NCBI GenBank assembly: GCA_020746995.1
Contig: JAGPXD010000003.1
Coordinates: forward strand, 868,001 to 932,000
Source of the DNA: Plectosphaerella cucumerina
Taxonomy: Eukaryota; Ascomycota; Sordariomycetes; Glomerellales; Plectosphaerellaceae
Direction: 5' to 3'
Length of the DNA stretch: 64,000 nucleotides
The notes under the pieces are model-generated. The model was given only the letters and a program-made list of their open reading frames with translations, ran no database searches and had not been told where the DNA came from. The position numbers and the translations under genes were made by a program. Numbering within the stretch: the stretch's first letter is position 1; every line of letters begins with the position of its first letter. Shown piece after piece: positions 30,811 through 42,885 of the stretch.

Positions 30811-33800
30811 GTAACTAGTAGTATTCCTCTAGGCGTTAAGGGTAGTTCTGTAGATACTTAATAGGTTCCTAAGTATTTTCTTTATACCCGTATCTTTCCT
30901 ATTTAATAAGGTACTCTTATTATCCTTCTTACGTAGTTCTGTAGTCGAGGATATACTCGACTGTATACTCCTCTGTATTGTCTGCTGGTAAGTTGTGTTT
31001 GAGCGGTATATTATCTAGTACGGGCTCGAGGAGTATAACGTAGAAGACTAGGTATATTTTTATATTATCCGGTAAGGAAAGTCAGTAGTTAGTATCTAAG
31101 ATTTTCTTAAGGATTTTAAAAAGTCTGATTTTTTTAAAATCTAATTTATTATTTAGTTATTTTATTTTAATATTTTTATAAATAAGGTAGACTTTATCCC
31201 CCTCTTTAAAGGATAGTCCCTTTATCCTTAACTAGTTAGTATATTTAGTTATTCTAAGCCGTACTAGTTAAAAGTCGTTACGAAGTGTGTTGTGGATTTT
31301 ACGAATATCGTCGGTAAGCTTAGTCGCCTTAGGGGCCTTTAAGGCTTCCCGTAGTTCTCTGTATATAGTAGGTATAAACCCGTAGTTAGTATAGAATAGT
31401 AAGACTTTAGTTGACTCACTTAGTATATTATTATATATAAACTAAGCGGTAGGTAATAGTTAAACCTAGTTCTCCTGTTAGTAGTCGATATAGTAGTATA
31501 AGTACTACTCGAGTATCTAATTTATACGTTTAGTCTGTCTGTTAGACTATAGGTGAAATATAGTAGAGAGATTATAGTCTAGTCTAAGTTATTTTATAAG
31601 GGCTTTCTAGAAGTTACTTATAAATAACTTATCGCGATCCGATACGATACCCTTAGGTATACTATACTACGAGGCAACGTTACGTAGGAAGACGTAGGAA
31701 AAGTCTTCTATAGTTCCCGTTTTAAGGTATAGTAGAAAGTAGGTATATTTCGTAAATCAGTTAACGATAACTAGGATAGAGTTATATTTCTTCCCGGAAA
31801 TAGGCTCTTTAGACTATAGTAAGTCCGTAATAAAGTCCTATAAGATAGATATCTATAGTACTTCTATAACGGGGAGAGGTTGGATTTCTCTATATAGTTT
31901 ATATCGCGATACTTTACTTTTTCGATAGAGGTTATAATCCTTAATTACGTCCTGAACTTATTATCTAGTAATCTAGGTATTATAGTATTATCGGAGGCGC
32001 TAGAAGGTCTTCTAGACTCCTTAGTAGCTATATACGGGTATACTATAGACTCGACGAATAAGTTACTCTATAGTTTCTTTAGTTATAACTAAAACTTCGA
32101 GAACTTGTTTATTAGGTACTAGATCTCTATCGGTATTAATCGAGAGGATAGCGTTATAGTTAAGGACCTCGGTACTCTATAGATTACTTTATCTACTAAG
32201 TATATCCGCTTACCTATTCTTTAATCCTTTACGGTAAGTAATAGTAAAGTTAAATTCCGAAAGGAACTTAGCCTATTATATCTATTATTTATTTAACTCC
32301 TTTATAGTTATAAAGTTAATAAGGTTCTTATAGTTAGTATAAACCTTAACCGGGTATATTATACTAGAGAGGTATAGCTTTTATTCGTTAAATACTTTAA
32401 TAATAGCTATTAGCTTTTTATCGTGAATCTAGTAGTTAAGTTTAGCTCCGTGGAGTTTCTAGGAGTAGAAGGCGACGGGGTATAGTCGTCCTTTGGTATC
32501 TTGCTAGCTGAGTTACCCTCCGAGTATATAGTCTAACGTATTAGTTTTAACTTCGAACGGAAGTTAGGGGTTAGGGATTTTAAGGATTAGTTTACTTAAG
32601 ATACTCTTTTTAATACTCTAAAACGCCTGTTCTTGTGTATCTATCTAGCTCTGTAGCTAGTCTTTCTTAGTAAGGTCTGTAAGAGGTCTAGAGACGTCGT
32701 TATAACCTTTTATAAAACGGCGATAGAAGTTAATAAATCCGAGGAATCCCCTAATATCTCTTATATTCTTTAGTATTAGTTAGTCCTTAACTATCTAGAT
32801 CTTCTTAGGGTTTATCCGGATTTCTCCGGGTCGGATATTATATCCGAGGAAGTCTACTTCCCGTATATAGAACTTTGTCTTTTTAGGTTTAATAAGTAGT
32901 TTAGCTTCTATTAGTTATTAAAGGACTTAGTAGACGTACTTCTTATATTCCTTAAGTTTTCGCGAGAAGATAAGGATATTGTTAAGGTATACTATTATAA
33001 AGATATCGAGGAAGTCGCGAAGGACTTTATTAATTATTATTTAGAATATAGCCGGAGTATTAGTTAGGCCGAAGGGTATAACTAGATACTCGAAATATCC
33101 TCGACGGGTACGGAATACTATTTTCTACTCCTCGCCTTCTTTTATACGGATTAAGTTATATACGCCTTTAAGATTAAGGGCTGTAAAGTACTATACTCTA
33201 ACTAATAAATCTCGAAGTTTAGAGATAAGGGGTAAGGGGTAGTAGTTCTTAATTATAATATTATTAAGTTACTAATAGTTAATATATATCCTAAGCTTAC
33301 TATTTTTCTTAGGAATAAAGAGAATTAGATAGCCGGCGGGTGATTTAGATAGTCGGATATAGCCTTTCCGGAGGTTTTCTTTAAGGTACTTATCTAAAGT
33401 AGCCTACTACTTCTCGTTTATATAGTAGATTTTAAAGAATCGTAGCTAGGTGCCTTCTTTAAGTACGATCTCGTGGTTATAGTAGCTGTATTCCGGGAGG
33501 ATTATGTTAAGTTCCTCCTAGAAAATCGCGGTATATATATAGTATTCGGATAGAATATCCTTTATCCTTTCTTTAAGTGCCTTATATTATTCCTCGTGAC
33601 TAAGGTCCTGATAGAAGTCTGGTTGTAGAACGCCTGTGTGGGGTTCTAGTCGCTATATTAAAGCGAGGAGATATCTTATAGTCTTATCTCGAGACTATAT
33701 CGGAGTTATATCTCTCTATTAGATCTAGCTAAGATTCTAATTAATTATAGGGTTCTACTTCCTAAGCTAGGGAATACCTAGAATAATATCCTATTTACCG

Positions 33801-34850
33801 ATCTCGGTAATATTAAACTAGGTTAGTATAGTATATTAACGGATACTAATATAGAGGGGTATAGTCTCCTTATTAATACGTCCCTGATTATACTATATAA
33901 GCCTACTTTTGGTAGATCTTAGTTAGTAAGGGTTTAGCTTACAGTCCGTTATAAGGCTAAGTCGCTATCGGAGTCGTAGCGATATATAGTTCCCCTATAC
34001 TCCGTTATTAAGGAGTGTTACGTACTTCCTCCCGTCTAGGGTAACTTCTAGTATAAGGTACGCGGAGTTACTCTTGTTATATACTATATTATATAGGGTC
34101 TTATTGCTTAGTCGTGGCGCCTACCCTTACCCTTACTATCGGGGTAGCGCGGGCTTTTTCCCGAGTCGTCGCGGTATAAACAACGACGAGGCTTAGGGTG
34201 GCTTATTAGAGCTGTCGAGGCGCTACTAGGTCCGGATTCGTCGTAGCGGGACCTAGGGGGTAATAGGAGTTACTTCTATTCCTATTCCTTACGGAGGATT
34301 CACTTAGCCCGGCTAATACGAATTTCGTAATTTCCGTAATAAAAGCTATCGATACGATATAATATCTTTCCTAGCTTTCCGGTAATAACGGGTTCTTACT
34401 ATAGTAGCCTCTATTTACGGATCTTCCTAGAGGCGTGGACTTAGTAGATATTAAAAGGGTAATTATACTAAGTAACTTTATAGTTAATATAGGTTATTAG
34501 GTAAGCCGGGGAAGGTATAAATATTATAAGTCGTTAGTCTACTAACTAGAGCTTAGGTTCCTAGTATAGAAGTTCCTTGTTAGTATAGGTATAGGTAATA
34601 TCCTTATTATTAGCCCTACGAGGGAAGAAGTTTTCCGAGGCCTTTAGGTAACGGTGTGTATTATAGTTGTTATAAACATAGTAGGCCTAGAAGACTTCTT
34701 TATATTATAAGTTACCGACGCTAAGTCGTGGATTGTCTTCTCGCCGATAGGGGTAGTAAGTAGTAAGATAGGGGTACCGGACAGTATCTTTAACTATAAT
34801 TCCGAAGAATTCGACTTTTTTATTTTCCGCGAGGTCTTTATATCCTTCTA
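30811..34850 (-). pseudogene. E3 pol
   Basis: On the - strand: protease region near 34.0 kb, RT about 32.7-33.4 kb with the active-site Asp pair read as Asn-Asn, RNase H about 32.2-32.6 kb, integrase about 31.2-32.1 kb, and a chromodomain near 30.9-31.0 kb. The blocks align with those of E1 and E2 but differ more than E2a and E2b differ from each other. Confidence 0.7.
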
Positions 34851-36052
34851 GTATAATAATAGCTGAGTCTGGGTCGGGCTGTCTACTAGGGATAGATTCC
34901 TTATCGTCGGAGGTATTAGGTTTACAGGAAGTCTCGCTATCTTCTTCCTAGAGGGTGTAGATAGCTGGGGTAAGGTTCTACCTTACTACTTTATTATTAG
35001 CGGTTATTTATATATTACCGGGTATAGGGGGTATTTATTCTAGAACTATAAGAGTTCTAACGGCGGTCTAGGGTACCTTATACTTAGTAGCGTTAAATTA
35101 ACGCGGGGGACCTTTAAGTCGCTTAGGCTATCGGTACTTACGGGCGAAGTACCCGGTCTTATAGTAGTTAAAGTACTCGATATCCTTTTTATCTCTACGT
35201 CCTTTCTATAAGACGTCGAGTTCTATAGGGCTAGTATAAGTAGTTCCTCTATATACTATAGTTATTTAACAGTCGTTACGGTAGTTAGGTTAGTATCTAC
35301 GGCTAGTATTAGCTTATATAGGTCTAGTAAAGTATATAGGTTAGTAGCTATACTTCTCCTACTTACGTTTATATAGGCGGTTATCGATCTTAATAGCTTT
35401 AGCGATATAGTCGCTAAACTTAGCGGGTCGGTCTAACTTAGAAAGCTTATCTTTAACTTTATCCTTAAGTCTATTATAAAATATAGCTATTAAGGGTTTA
35501 TCGTCTTAACCTAGGCGGGAGGTAATCTACCGGAATTTAGCGATATAGTCAGCAGCGGATCCTTACTATTTAAGGTTACGGAGTTATTATTTAGTAGTTT
35601 TTTTTTTTATCGGGGTCCCCGAAGGTAGCCCTAAGATATTTCTTAAACGCCTTAAAGTTACTAAATACTTCCGTAGTAAGGGTATTATACTTAGAAGGGT
35701 TGTAGGTATAATCTAGGTAATCCCTCTAGATTAGTTTAAACTATACAAGGGTATCGCCCCTAAGGAAGGCGGCGGCGTTAAAGACCTTATCGACTTCCTA
35801 CTAAAGGTCGCGGGTATAGAATATCTAGAAGGCCTTTAGGTAAGTAAGGAAACCGGGGAGCTCCTCCTTCTTACTATCGAAGGTAGGGGGCTTAGGATAA
35901 CGGAGGTATAGGCCTCCGGTAGCTTTATTAGTAAGTTATTCCTTTATCTTATAGTTCTCCTACTAAAGCTAGGTGATTATAGCGAGGACTATATCTATAC
36001 TAGCGGCGGGGCCCCTAGTAGTTAAACCGGTATCTCTAGCTACGGGTATTAT
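34851..36052 (-). pseudogene. E3 gag
   Basis: Expected start near 36052, where the triplet is ATA. The capsid block is recognisable at about 35.37-35.75 kb (the complement of AGCGATATAGTCGCTAAACTT is shared with E2a). The knuckle region is near 35.1-35.2 kb. The frame is destroyed. Confidence 0.65.
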
Positions 36053-36112
36053 AATACTTTGTAAGTATTACTCGGTAGTCATAGAGAACGTACTAAATAA
36101 GAGTAATCAAAG

Positions 36113-36642
36113 TATTACGACCTAGGTATAATCCCTAGGATATATAGGCTAGATAGAGGGTAGTATATACTAGTAGTTTACCCTAGGCGATAGAATAGAA
36201 TAATACTTAGCGGTTATTATAGTTATACTTATCGTTAATATCGTAAAGTATTACGTTTTTTTACTATAGGCTAAAGGAGGTTTCTAATAAAGACTTAAAT
36301 TAATTACTATCGTAAATCTAAGTAGAATTATATACTAAAAGGTAGAGATTTATATAGAGGAAGGTTCCCTTAGATTACTGTGGCTTACATTGTGATCCGA
36401 GTAATCCTGGGGTTAGATTACTTCCTTAGCGACTGTGATCCCTTGTTGTTTAATAGTAGTTATCTACCTATTAGATAACTACGGGGATATTTGTAACGAA
36501 TATCCGAAGTAGACCTTCGAACAGGCTCACTGTCTTAGCATGTGTGATCCCTTTTCCTAATATAGTCCGTACGGGGATTACCTAAGGAGGTATGCCTCGT
36601 GGGGTCCAGGCCGAATGATATACGGCCTGCTTGGGCGTTACA
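36113..36642 (-). repeat. E3 5' LTR
   Basis: 530 bp, from TATTACGACCT to GCGTTACA on the + strand. The right half (about 36410-36642) keeps many TG and CA dinucleotides, so RIP damage is uneven along the LTR. Confidence 0.9.
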
Positions 36643-36769
36643 CCCAGACTAGTCTGTACGTCCTTATCGTTCCTACGATAAGTCCTAGCCTTATATAACC
36701 CTTCCTGACTAGTCGCCTAATAGTCGTGTAGATAGCTTTATTTCCAGGGTACGCTGTCTGGGTGTTATA
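36643..36769 (-). repeat. Possible LTR end fragment
   Basis: The segment ends GTCTGGGTGTTATA at 36756-36769, like the right ends of the E2 and E3 LTRs on the + strand (GGGCGTTACA). A 10 bp inverted repeat (ACACCCAGAC at 36640-36649 and its complement at 36756-36765) spans it. I read it as the start of a further related LTR, cut by E3. The support is limited to the short end match. Confidence 0.35.
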
Positions 36770-37310
36770 ACTATACGTTCTACGGATAAGGAGAAGATAT
36801 ATCTATTAGTTTTAGAGGTAGGAGGGAGGTATACGGTAAGGGCTAGATTAGCTAGCTAATTAGAGTAACTCTCCTTATAACCTTTCTTTCTAAAGTAAAC
36901 TAAACTAATTAAATATCGGTTAATAACTTAGTTTCTAATACTCCGAAATCCGAGCCTTTAATTACTTTCTTAAAATATAAATACTAGGATTTAAGTCCGA
37001 ATAATATTATCGTTATAGAGGGGGTTTACTTAAACGGATATATATAATTAGATAGTAAGAAAGCCTTATTTTACTAAAGGGATATAACTAGTTTAACGGC
37101 TTAGGCTTTATAATTAAGGGGTTGAAATTTTATAACGGTACTTAGGACTACTTTTAACGGTCGGCGACTTCTCTTTAATTCTCCGACTAACCGTTTCCTC
37201 GACGTATCTTTGTAAATAACGTCTACCTCCTAAGGAATAACGATAGCTAACCTAGAAACTAAGCTTTATAGGGGCTGGATTAGTAGTTGGGTCGGTAACG
37301 ACTAGTGAAT
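36770..37310. repeat. RIP-mutated sequence up to the right boundary of the AT-rich block
   Basis: AT-rich with very few CA or TG, and no recognisable motif. Near 37310 the composition becomes normal within a few tens of bases (from GTTGTATGTTTTTTGC onward), which marks the right edge of the transposon block. Confidence 0.6.
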
Positions 37311-37754
37311 ACCCGGTGTTGTATGTTTTTTGCTTGAGGTAGCTGTGTTGAAGTTATTGAATCATCAGGTGCAGCCAGCATATGCTCAAACTTTTGAGGT
37401 GGGCTGAGAAACCCAATCATAAGTCAAGCCTCTGGTTGCTGTGTTAGTGAGATCGGGCTCAGCTAGCGTGTCATGTTACAAGAGATCTATCTTATAGCTT
37501 TCGGTTGGTGTGGACTTGAGTTGAAAACGCACCATCAGCACACCACAGGAGAGCACTTGGACGAGAATGGGTTTTTCAATCATTAACTCGCTTTATTCAT
37601 CATTCATCTTCACCCATACGCCAGCTCATGCAACATCCAACACCTCAACACCACCAATGCATGCCTATCACTCTAAACTTCCCAACTCCTCTTCTCAGCA
37701 CGCCACAGCAACTCCCTTCCAAATGAACGCCAGCCAGACATCTTTCGACGCCAT

Positions 37755-38690
37755 CTAAGCGCGGAAAGAGGTCCAGAAGCTGTTGATGCGAGCCTCCTGG
37801 CCGGGGGTGAACTCCTCGTAGCAAGAGCTAGACATCCATCGTTAGCATCATCTCCAAGTCTCAAGGTTAGCGCCACTCACTCGTCAGAGTAGTCCATGTA
37901 GTTGTGGATGGGGTCGAGACCAGCAGCGCTGGGGCAAGAGTCGCGGCCGACAGGGCAACCGCTAGAGAAGCTGGCCTGCGCAGGGGTGTCGGCGATGGAG
38001 TCGCCGGAGCCGGTGCAGCCGCCCTGGAAGGTGTGGTAGAGGCCGAGCCAGTGGCCAACCTCGTGGGTGGCGGTGCGGCCAAGGTTAAAGGGGGCGTTGC
38101 TGCCACCGGGAACGGTCTGGGACTGAACCGAGGCGCCGTCGCGGATGAAGGCGGTGCTGCCGACAGCGGCGGTGGTGGGGAAGTAGGCGTAGCCCAGGTA
38201 GTCGTTGGGGCCGAGCTGGGGCTGGAAGTAGATGTTGAGGTCCTTGTAGGTGCCCTTGCGGAGAGCACGCTTCATGGCGAGCTCGTTGTTGTCAACGGCC
38301 CAACCGGTGTTGACGGTGCGGTCGGTGCCGAGGAGCCTGAAGGAGATCTGGTGAGGGGCGTAGTCCTGGTTAAGGACGGCCAGCTGGTCGGCCAGGTGCT
38401 TGTCCTACGGGCTCTCATGTCAGCGGCTGTTCTTTTCATCTTGTCGACGCCGGTCTTGGACTCACAGTCAGGTAACCACCGGCGACGGTCTGCGAGCGAG
38501 CAATGACGTGGAAGTAGACGCCAATGCTGATAGGGGCACGCTCGGTGAAGTTGCCGCCGAGCCTCTCCTCCTGAACGCCGAGGAGCTTGGAGAAGGCACG
38601 GTGCTCCGCGTCAGGCTCAGCGGAACCGCAGCCGAACTTGGCGGAAGCGCCAGAGGCGAGGAGGGCAACGAAGAAGGCCTTGATCTGCAT
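37755..38690 (-). CDS. Secreted metalloprotease, pappalysin-like family M43
   Basis: Three exons on the - strand: 38690-38466, 38404-37881 and 37827-37755, with introns of 61 and 53 bp (GTGAGT donors), giving 273 residues. The N-terminus MQIKAFFVALLASGASA is a clear signal peptide. An upstream ATG at 38714 would only add residues before it. The zinc site HEVGHWLGLYH (His189, Glu190, His193, His199) and the Met-turn region YMDYSDD are those of metzincins of family M43B. Cys-rich segments (GGCTGSGDSIADTP, CPVGRDSCPS) fit the disulfide pattern of the fungal MEP1-like enzymes. The last exon adds SCYEEFTPGQEARINSFWTSFRA, the usual C-terminus. It should act outside the cell on proteins. MEP1 of Coccidioides, a relative, degrades a surface antigen; a role here is not shown. 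Confidence 0.92.
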
Positions 38691-38800
38691 CTTTTCTGAT
38701 GGTAGGGATGACACCGGGTGGGTTGGCTGGACAGGTATGGCAGAGCGGGATGAAGAGCGAGAGCTTTCTTATTCTCTGTCGAAGAGCAGCCAAGACCTGC

Positions 38801-38808
38801 TCTTTATA
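38801..38808 (-). promoter_or_regulatory. TATA box of the M43 protease gene
   Basis: TATAAAGA on the - strand, about 110 bp before the ATG at 38690, at a spacing usual for a fungal core promoter. Confidence 0.55.
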
Positions 38809-38829
38809 CCTGGAGTTCAAGACTGAGGG

Positions 38830-41800
38830 TGCGGTCATCGCCGCGATCCATAACTCTTCCAGACCGTGCTCGCCGCCTTCGGACCAACCCCTGACCTCCT
38901 CGGGTACCTATCCCACCTCGACAATCTCACGATATCGGGGGCGGTCCGCCTCCTCCTAGTCCACCCTCCTCCGCTCAGACCCACACCCTCCGAGCGTATA
39001 CGGGCTCTTAGACCGGGGGAAGAGCAGGGCTGCGAGGGCGAGTGCCGGCAACATCCCGGGCCGCTAAGCATCGAGGGAGAAGGTCCCTTCAGCTTTGCGG
39101 GGAATAGGCTCATGACGAGTGCGGCCCCATATGCCCTATCAAGGCGCGATGCGAAGATCACGGCCGGTCGCGCCACCGAACGCTCTGCGAGAAGCTGACT
39201 CGCACGGCAAATTCACCCAACCCAACGAAAGCGCCTCGGCTCGTCGTCCAAGACCCCTGTCGCACTTCCCTTAGCCACATGCCTCTTCGGGACATGGTAC
39301 CGGCCGGCACCTCCATGCGCAATCTGGAGGCGCCGTTGGAAGGGGGTCGGAGATGCGGCGGAAATGGATGCCAGCTCGGGGCGGTTAGCAGAGAAGCCTG
39401 GAAGAAGGCGGCACTGTCGGGGAGATTGATATCCAAACAAGCTTTCTGCGGCGGGAGGGCGGTCGGCTCCTGCAGGAATCAGGTCTTCGGCATGCGGGGA
39501 AGCGTCGTACGAGGGCGAGAGTTGGCTGCCCGACGTCGCGGTGAGCTGGTCTGGCCAAGATGTGGGTGCATCACCCGTGCATGCTGTCGGCCGACTCCGT
39601 TCGCGCTTGAGGCTCGGGCAGGCAGGGAGGGTTACATGGGTGTCTCAGCAATATGCTCGCGACTTTGACACCTGCGCGTGGTCATCAGGCTATATGCGCC
39701 TTTTCTCAAGGTGCAAAGACGCCCATGAGGTCATTTTGCGTGAGGTGCTGAGGTTGGGAAATGTCGACGTGAGGTAGCTCGACTTGGCGACAGTCCTCTG
39801 AAATTGCCTGCCGGAGAAGGGGTCGACGGCGGTTTCGCAATGCAATGTGAATGCAAACACCACGCAGTCAGCGACCGCATGTGATTTCCTGCTGCAGTGT
39901 TGCAGTGCTGCATTATCTTCATCATCTAACCTGCCTGTTCTGTTGCCTCGCAGGCGGTTTTGGTACTTCCGGCGGGAAGCAGGGAAGGTCGGTGCCACCA
40001 GGCCATCATGGAAGTCCCTCATGACGGAGATGCCCGACTTTGAATACTGCTGCCAAGTGACGTGTCGCATCCCGTCAGGTATCGACTGCTTAGAGGAAGG
40101 TGCATCCTTCTTCCTTGACTCGTTGATGAACTGGGATGCTGATTTGCAATGGATGTGGACTCGCCGGATTCCGGACGAATGGCCGACAATCGAGCACCGA
40201 GTCGGTCGTGATGGCGGTGATAAAGAATTGGCTCGTCAACCACTGGCAGAGTCCAGGCCAAGCTGTGATGTTGGAGCCTGTTGGCTGTGCAGGGACATGC
40301 CTGTATTTGGAGGCCAGGTCCTCTGTGAGTAAGGAATTACGAGCGGCAAACAGGGGTAATGCCTCTTCGCACGGAGCCCACCGTTAGGTGCCGGATACCC
40401 GTGCTCGCATCTTTACAGGGCTGAGGCCGTTGACGAACCTTCTCACAATCTTTAAGCTTATTCTTCCTGGCGCTTGAGAGAAAGAAGCTTGATCCTGTAC
40501 TTCGATGCAACTTTTCAAAATTTTCAAGCATTGGATGAACTACTGGCGTAACTTTCATGCAGGTGCAGACTGCTTCCATTGGTCTGAGACCTCCGTTGCA
40601 TCAAGGGACGACAGAAGAAGGCCGAGTAAGGACGGGTTATCTCAAAGGATAGTCGTTGACGAATAAGACAAGACCATGGAAGTACAGCTTCGGACTTCTG
40701 CCGTCACTGGATCATCCTGATCGGCAGACTGTGAGCCTGGAACTTACACACACTCAACTTGGGTGCCTTGCATGCTTGTCCAGAAACTTTCTTGCTCGCT
40801 TGACTCTTATCGAGTGGACTCTTTGCAAGATTCAGAGAAGTGAGCCATAGGCCAATGTCTACTGTCCACCTGCGCCCAACCTTCAGCCATCATGCCAACT
40901 CAAGTCTGGTTCTTCGACTCCCCTCCAAATTACCCCTCCATTCCCATGCCCCCCTTGGATCATCTTGAGGAGATTTTGACAGAAGCTCCTTGAATTGGAC
41001 GACATTGAGAATCGGATGAACTGTTGAAATATTGACCTCAATAACTTGAATAAGCATTGTGGCAGTGCCTCACATGCAGCTTCCCAAATCAGCCCTAGAA
41101 CAACGCATCGCCGGATGAGTTGTTTGCCCGCCATGATGCTTTTCCGGGCGCCTGTGAACGATGCAATAATGCTTCGTCCTCCATGAAGCTCGTCAATCAT
41201 CTCTCACGATGATGCATCCAGCTCCTGACTCGCGCTACTCTGACCTTCCGCTTGGAGATCCCCGGCAGATGAAAATCAAGAAAAAGGGTCTTGCAACAGG
41301 CCAAAGACAAACTTCCCCTCCTGCACAGCCCTCTTCCCAGCACGGTAGGTGGCATCTCATCGTCAAGCTCCCATCTCGCGCGAGGCCATCTCCATGTTGC
41401 ACCACTGCCCATGTAGCTCGCGCATCCGGCGGTCCGAAGAAAGCCAGCGGACAGCGGATAGCGCCCAGAACCCGACCAGAACGTCGATCACCCTGCACGC
41501 CGCCTAGTTCGCTTCTTCGGAGGTATGAGCAATTACTTACAGATCCAGCAAGAAAAAAAGCCACCGCTCCTTAATAGGAGCCCCCAGCTGCAGCTTCCAT
41601 CGTTGACCTGCCTATCCGGGACTGAGCGTTGGTTTCAGCGACATCTTGGCCCAGAAGTCCGCCATCGGGGGCGCCAGGGCGCGCTCTGGGCACCGCTCTC
41701 CAGGACCTGGAGGCTGGAGCCCAGATCCACCCCGCGCCAGCGAACCCCTGAACGGGAGAATCACTGCCGGACATGGTTAACGGACCCCTGTAGGCGCATG

Positions 41801-42770
41801 CCTTTCAGCGCTGGAAACCCCGCGGTGGTCGCGGCGTGGACGCTCTGCTGGTTCTCTTTTCTTGAAGACGGGCCTTCGGCGACCAACTTATCACAGGCCA
41901 AGGCAAGTCGAGGTGATGATTGACTTCCTGGCCGCCCTATCAGGCGTTCAAGCGAGAACATGCAAGCGACGCGACATCGCGCGATCAGATGGCCACTAAG
42001 TCGAGTCAGTAGTGCGTGATGCGCCAGTACGGCGCTGTCGGTGCAACAGAGGGGCGAGGCGGTCGCGTGATAACGACATCGGCACCTTGTTCCTATTGAG
42101 GAAGCTCACGGTAGCGTGGGGTGGCATCAACGGCGCTTGGCACAGGGGGGTTGAGGGTCCCTCTCTGAATTCGCGCGCCGTCCGAACTTGAACGCCCACC
42201 TTTTCCGACGGTAGCGGATGCTAATCCAGGGGTAGCGGGCAAATCAGGGGGCAGATCAGGCACAACACTCGGGAGAACAACAGGCACGGGCAACACGGGG
42301 TCCTGCGCACATCTGCCGCTCTCCCCCTCCCCCTCCCCAGGTGCCTCTCGGCACTGGAAGGGGGGGGGCCTGTGCCCGCCGGCCCCATCTAGATACCCGT
42401 CTTAGCGCCCTGACGTTATCACGATGGACCTCGTCGACGAAGCGGGAAGCTGCCAGCGCGCGCTCCAAGCTCCCTCTCTCTCGCGCGTGGAGAAGCTCTT
42501 CGTCGCTCTGACTGGTCGATGGCTCGGGGACAGGCCATCAGAAAGGAAGGTCTTCACTCCATCGCGACACTCCTGTCGCAAGCGCAGTCGATGCTGAGGT
42601 GATCATGGTTGTGTCGCCCAGAAGTCTTGGGTCGCGCCCGACGCTTGCCAACCCTCCCAAACGAGGTATGCCTTCGCATGGCGATCATCGAGCATGACCA
42701 AACCTCTGACCTTGATGGTTAATCAGACTATGAATGCCAAGATCTCGGCGTCAAGGAAGAGATGGAGGAG
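38830..42770. other. Gene-poor GC-rich stretch
   Basis: About 4 kb between two divergently oriented protease genes. Many short ORFs are present on both strands, none above about 160 residues. None has a recognised family, consistent splice structure or signal peptide. Composition is normal and without RIP signature. I see no rRNA, tRNA or transposon motif. Confidence 0.5.
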
Positions 42771-42775
42771 ATGGC

Positions 42776-42783
42776 TATAAAAA
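42776..42783 (+). promoter_or_regulatory. TATA box of the subtilase gene, with a CAG run in the leader
   Basis: TATAAAAA lies 110 bp before the ATG at 42886. Between them, 42817-42840 is a run of eight CAG triplets in the presumed 5' leader. Confidence 0.6.
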
Positions 42784-42885
42784 CGGCCGTGGAGGACTGA
42801 CTTGGGGAGAGAGAATCAGCAGCAGCAGCAGCAGCAGCAGCATCTCTCAGTCTCATCCTCCTCTCTCCTGGTCCGGTCCTCCAAA

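Larger units (their letters stand above)
29585..36642 (-). mobile_element. E3: Ty3/gypsy chromovirus of a third LTR subfamily
   Basis: 7058 bp on the - strand with LTRs at 36113-36642 (5') and 29585-30114 (3'), each exactly 530 bp. Layout as in E1 and E2. It is the most decayed copy: the RT motif reads YLNN (codons at 32978-32983 changed from GAT and GAC to AAT and AAC), while E1, E2a and E2b keep YLDD. The flanks GTACG (left) and CCCAG (right) are not a target duplication. Confidence 0.85.

Noticed and set aside
11600..36350. Repeated block with short palindromes at regular kilobase distances, considered as CRISPR-like array
   Set aside because: The repeats are the LTRs of nested retrotransposons in a eukaryote, spaced by whole elements.
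38830..42770. Several ORFs of 90-160 codons between the two protease genes
   Set aside because: They overlap on both strands, lack family motifs and signal peptides, and no GT-AG pairs join them into a longer frame that I could see.
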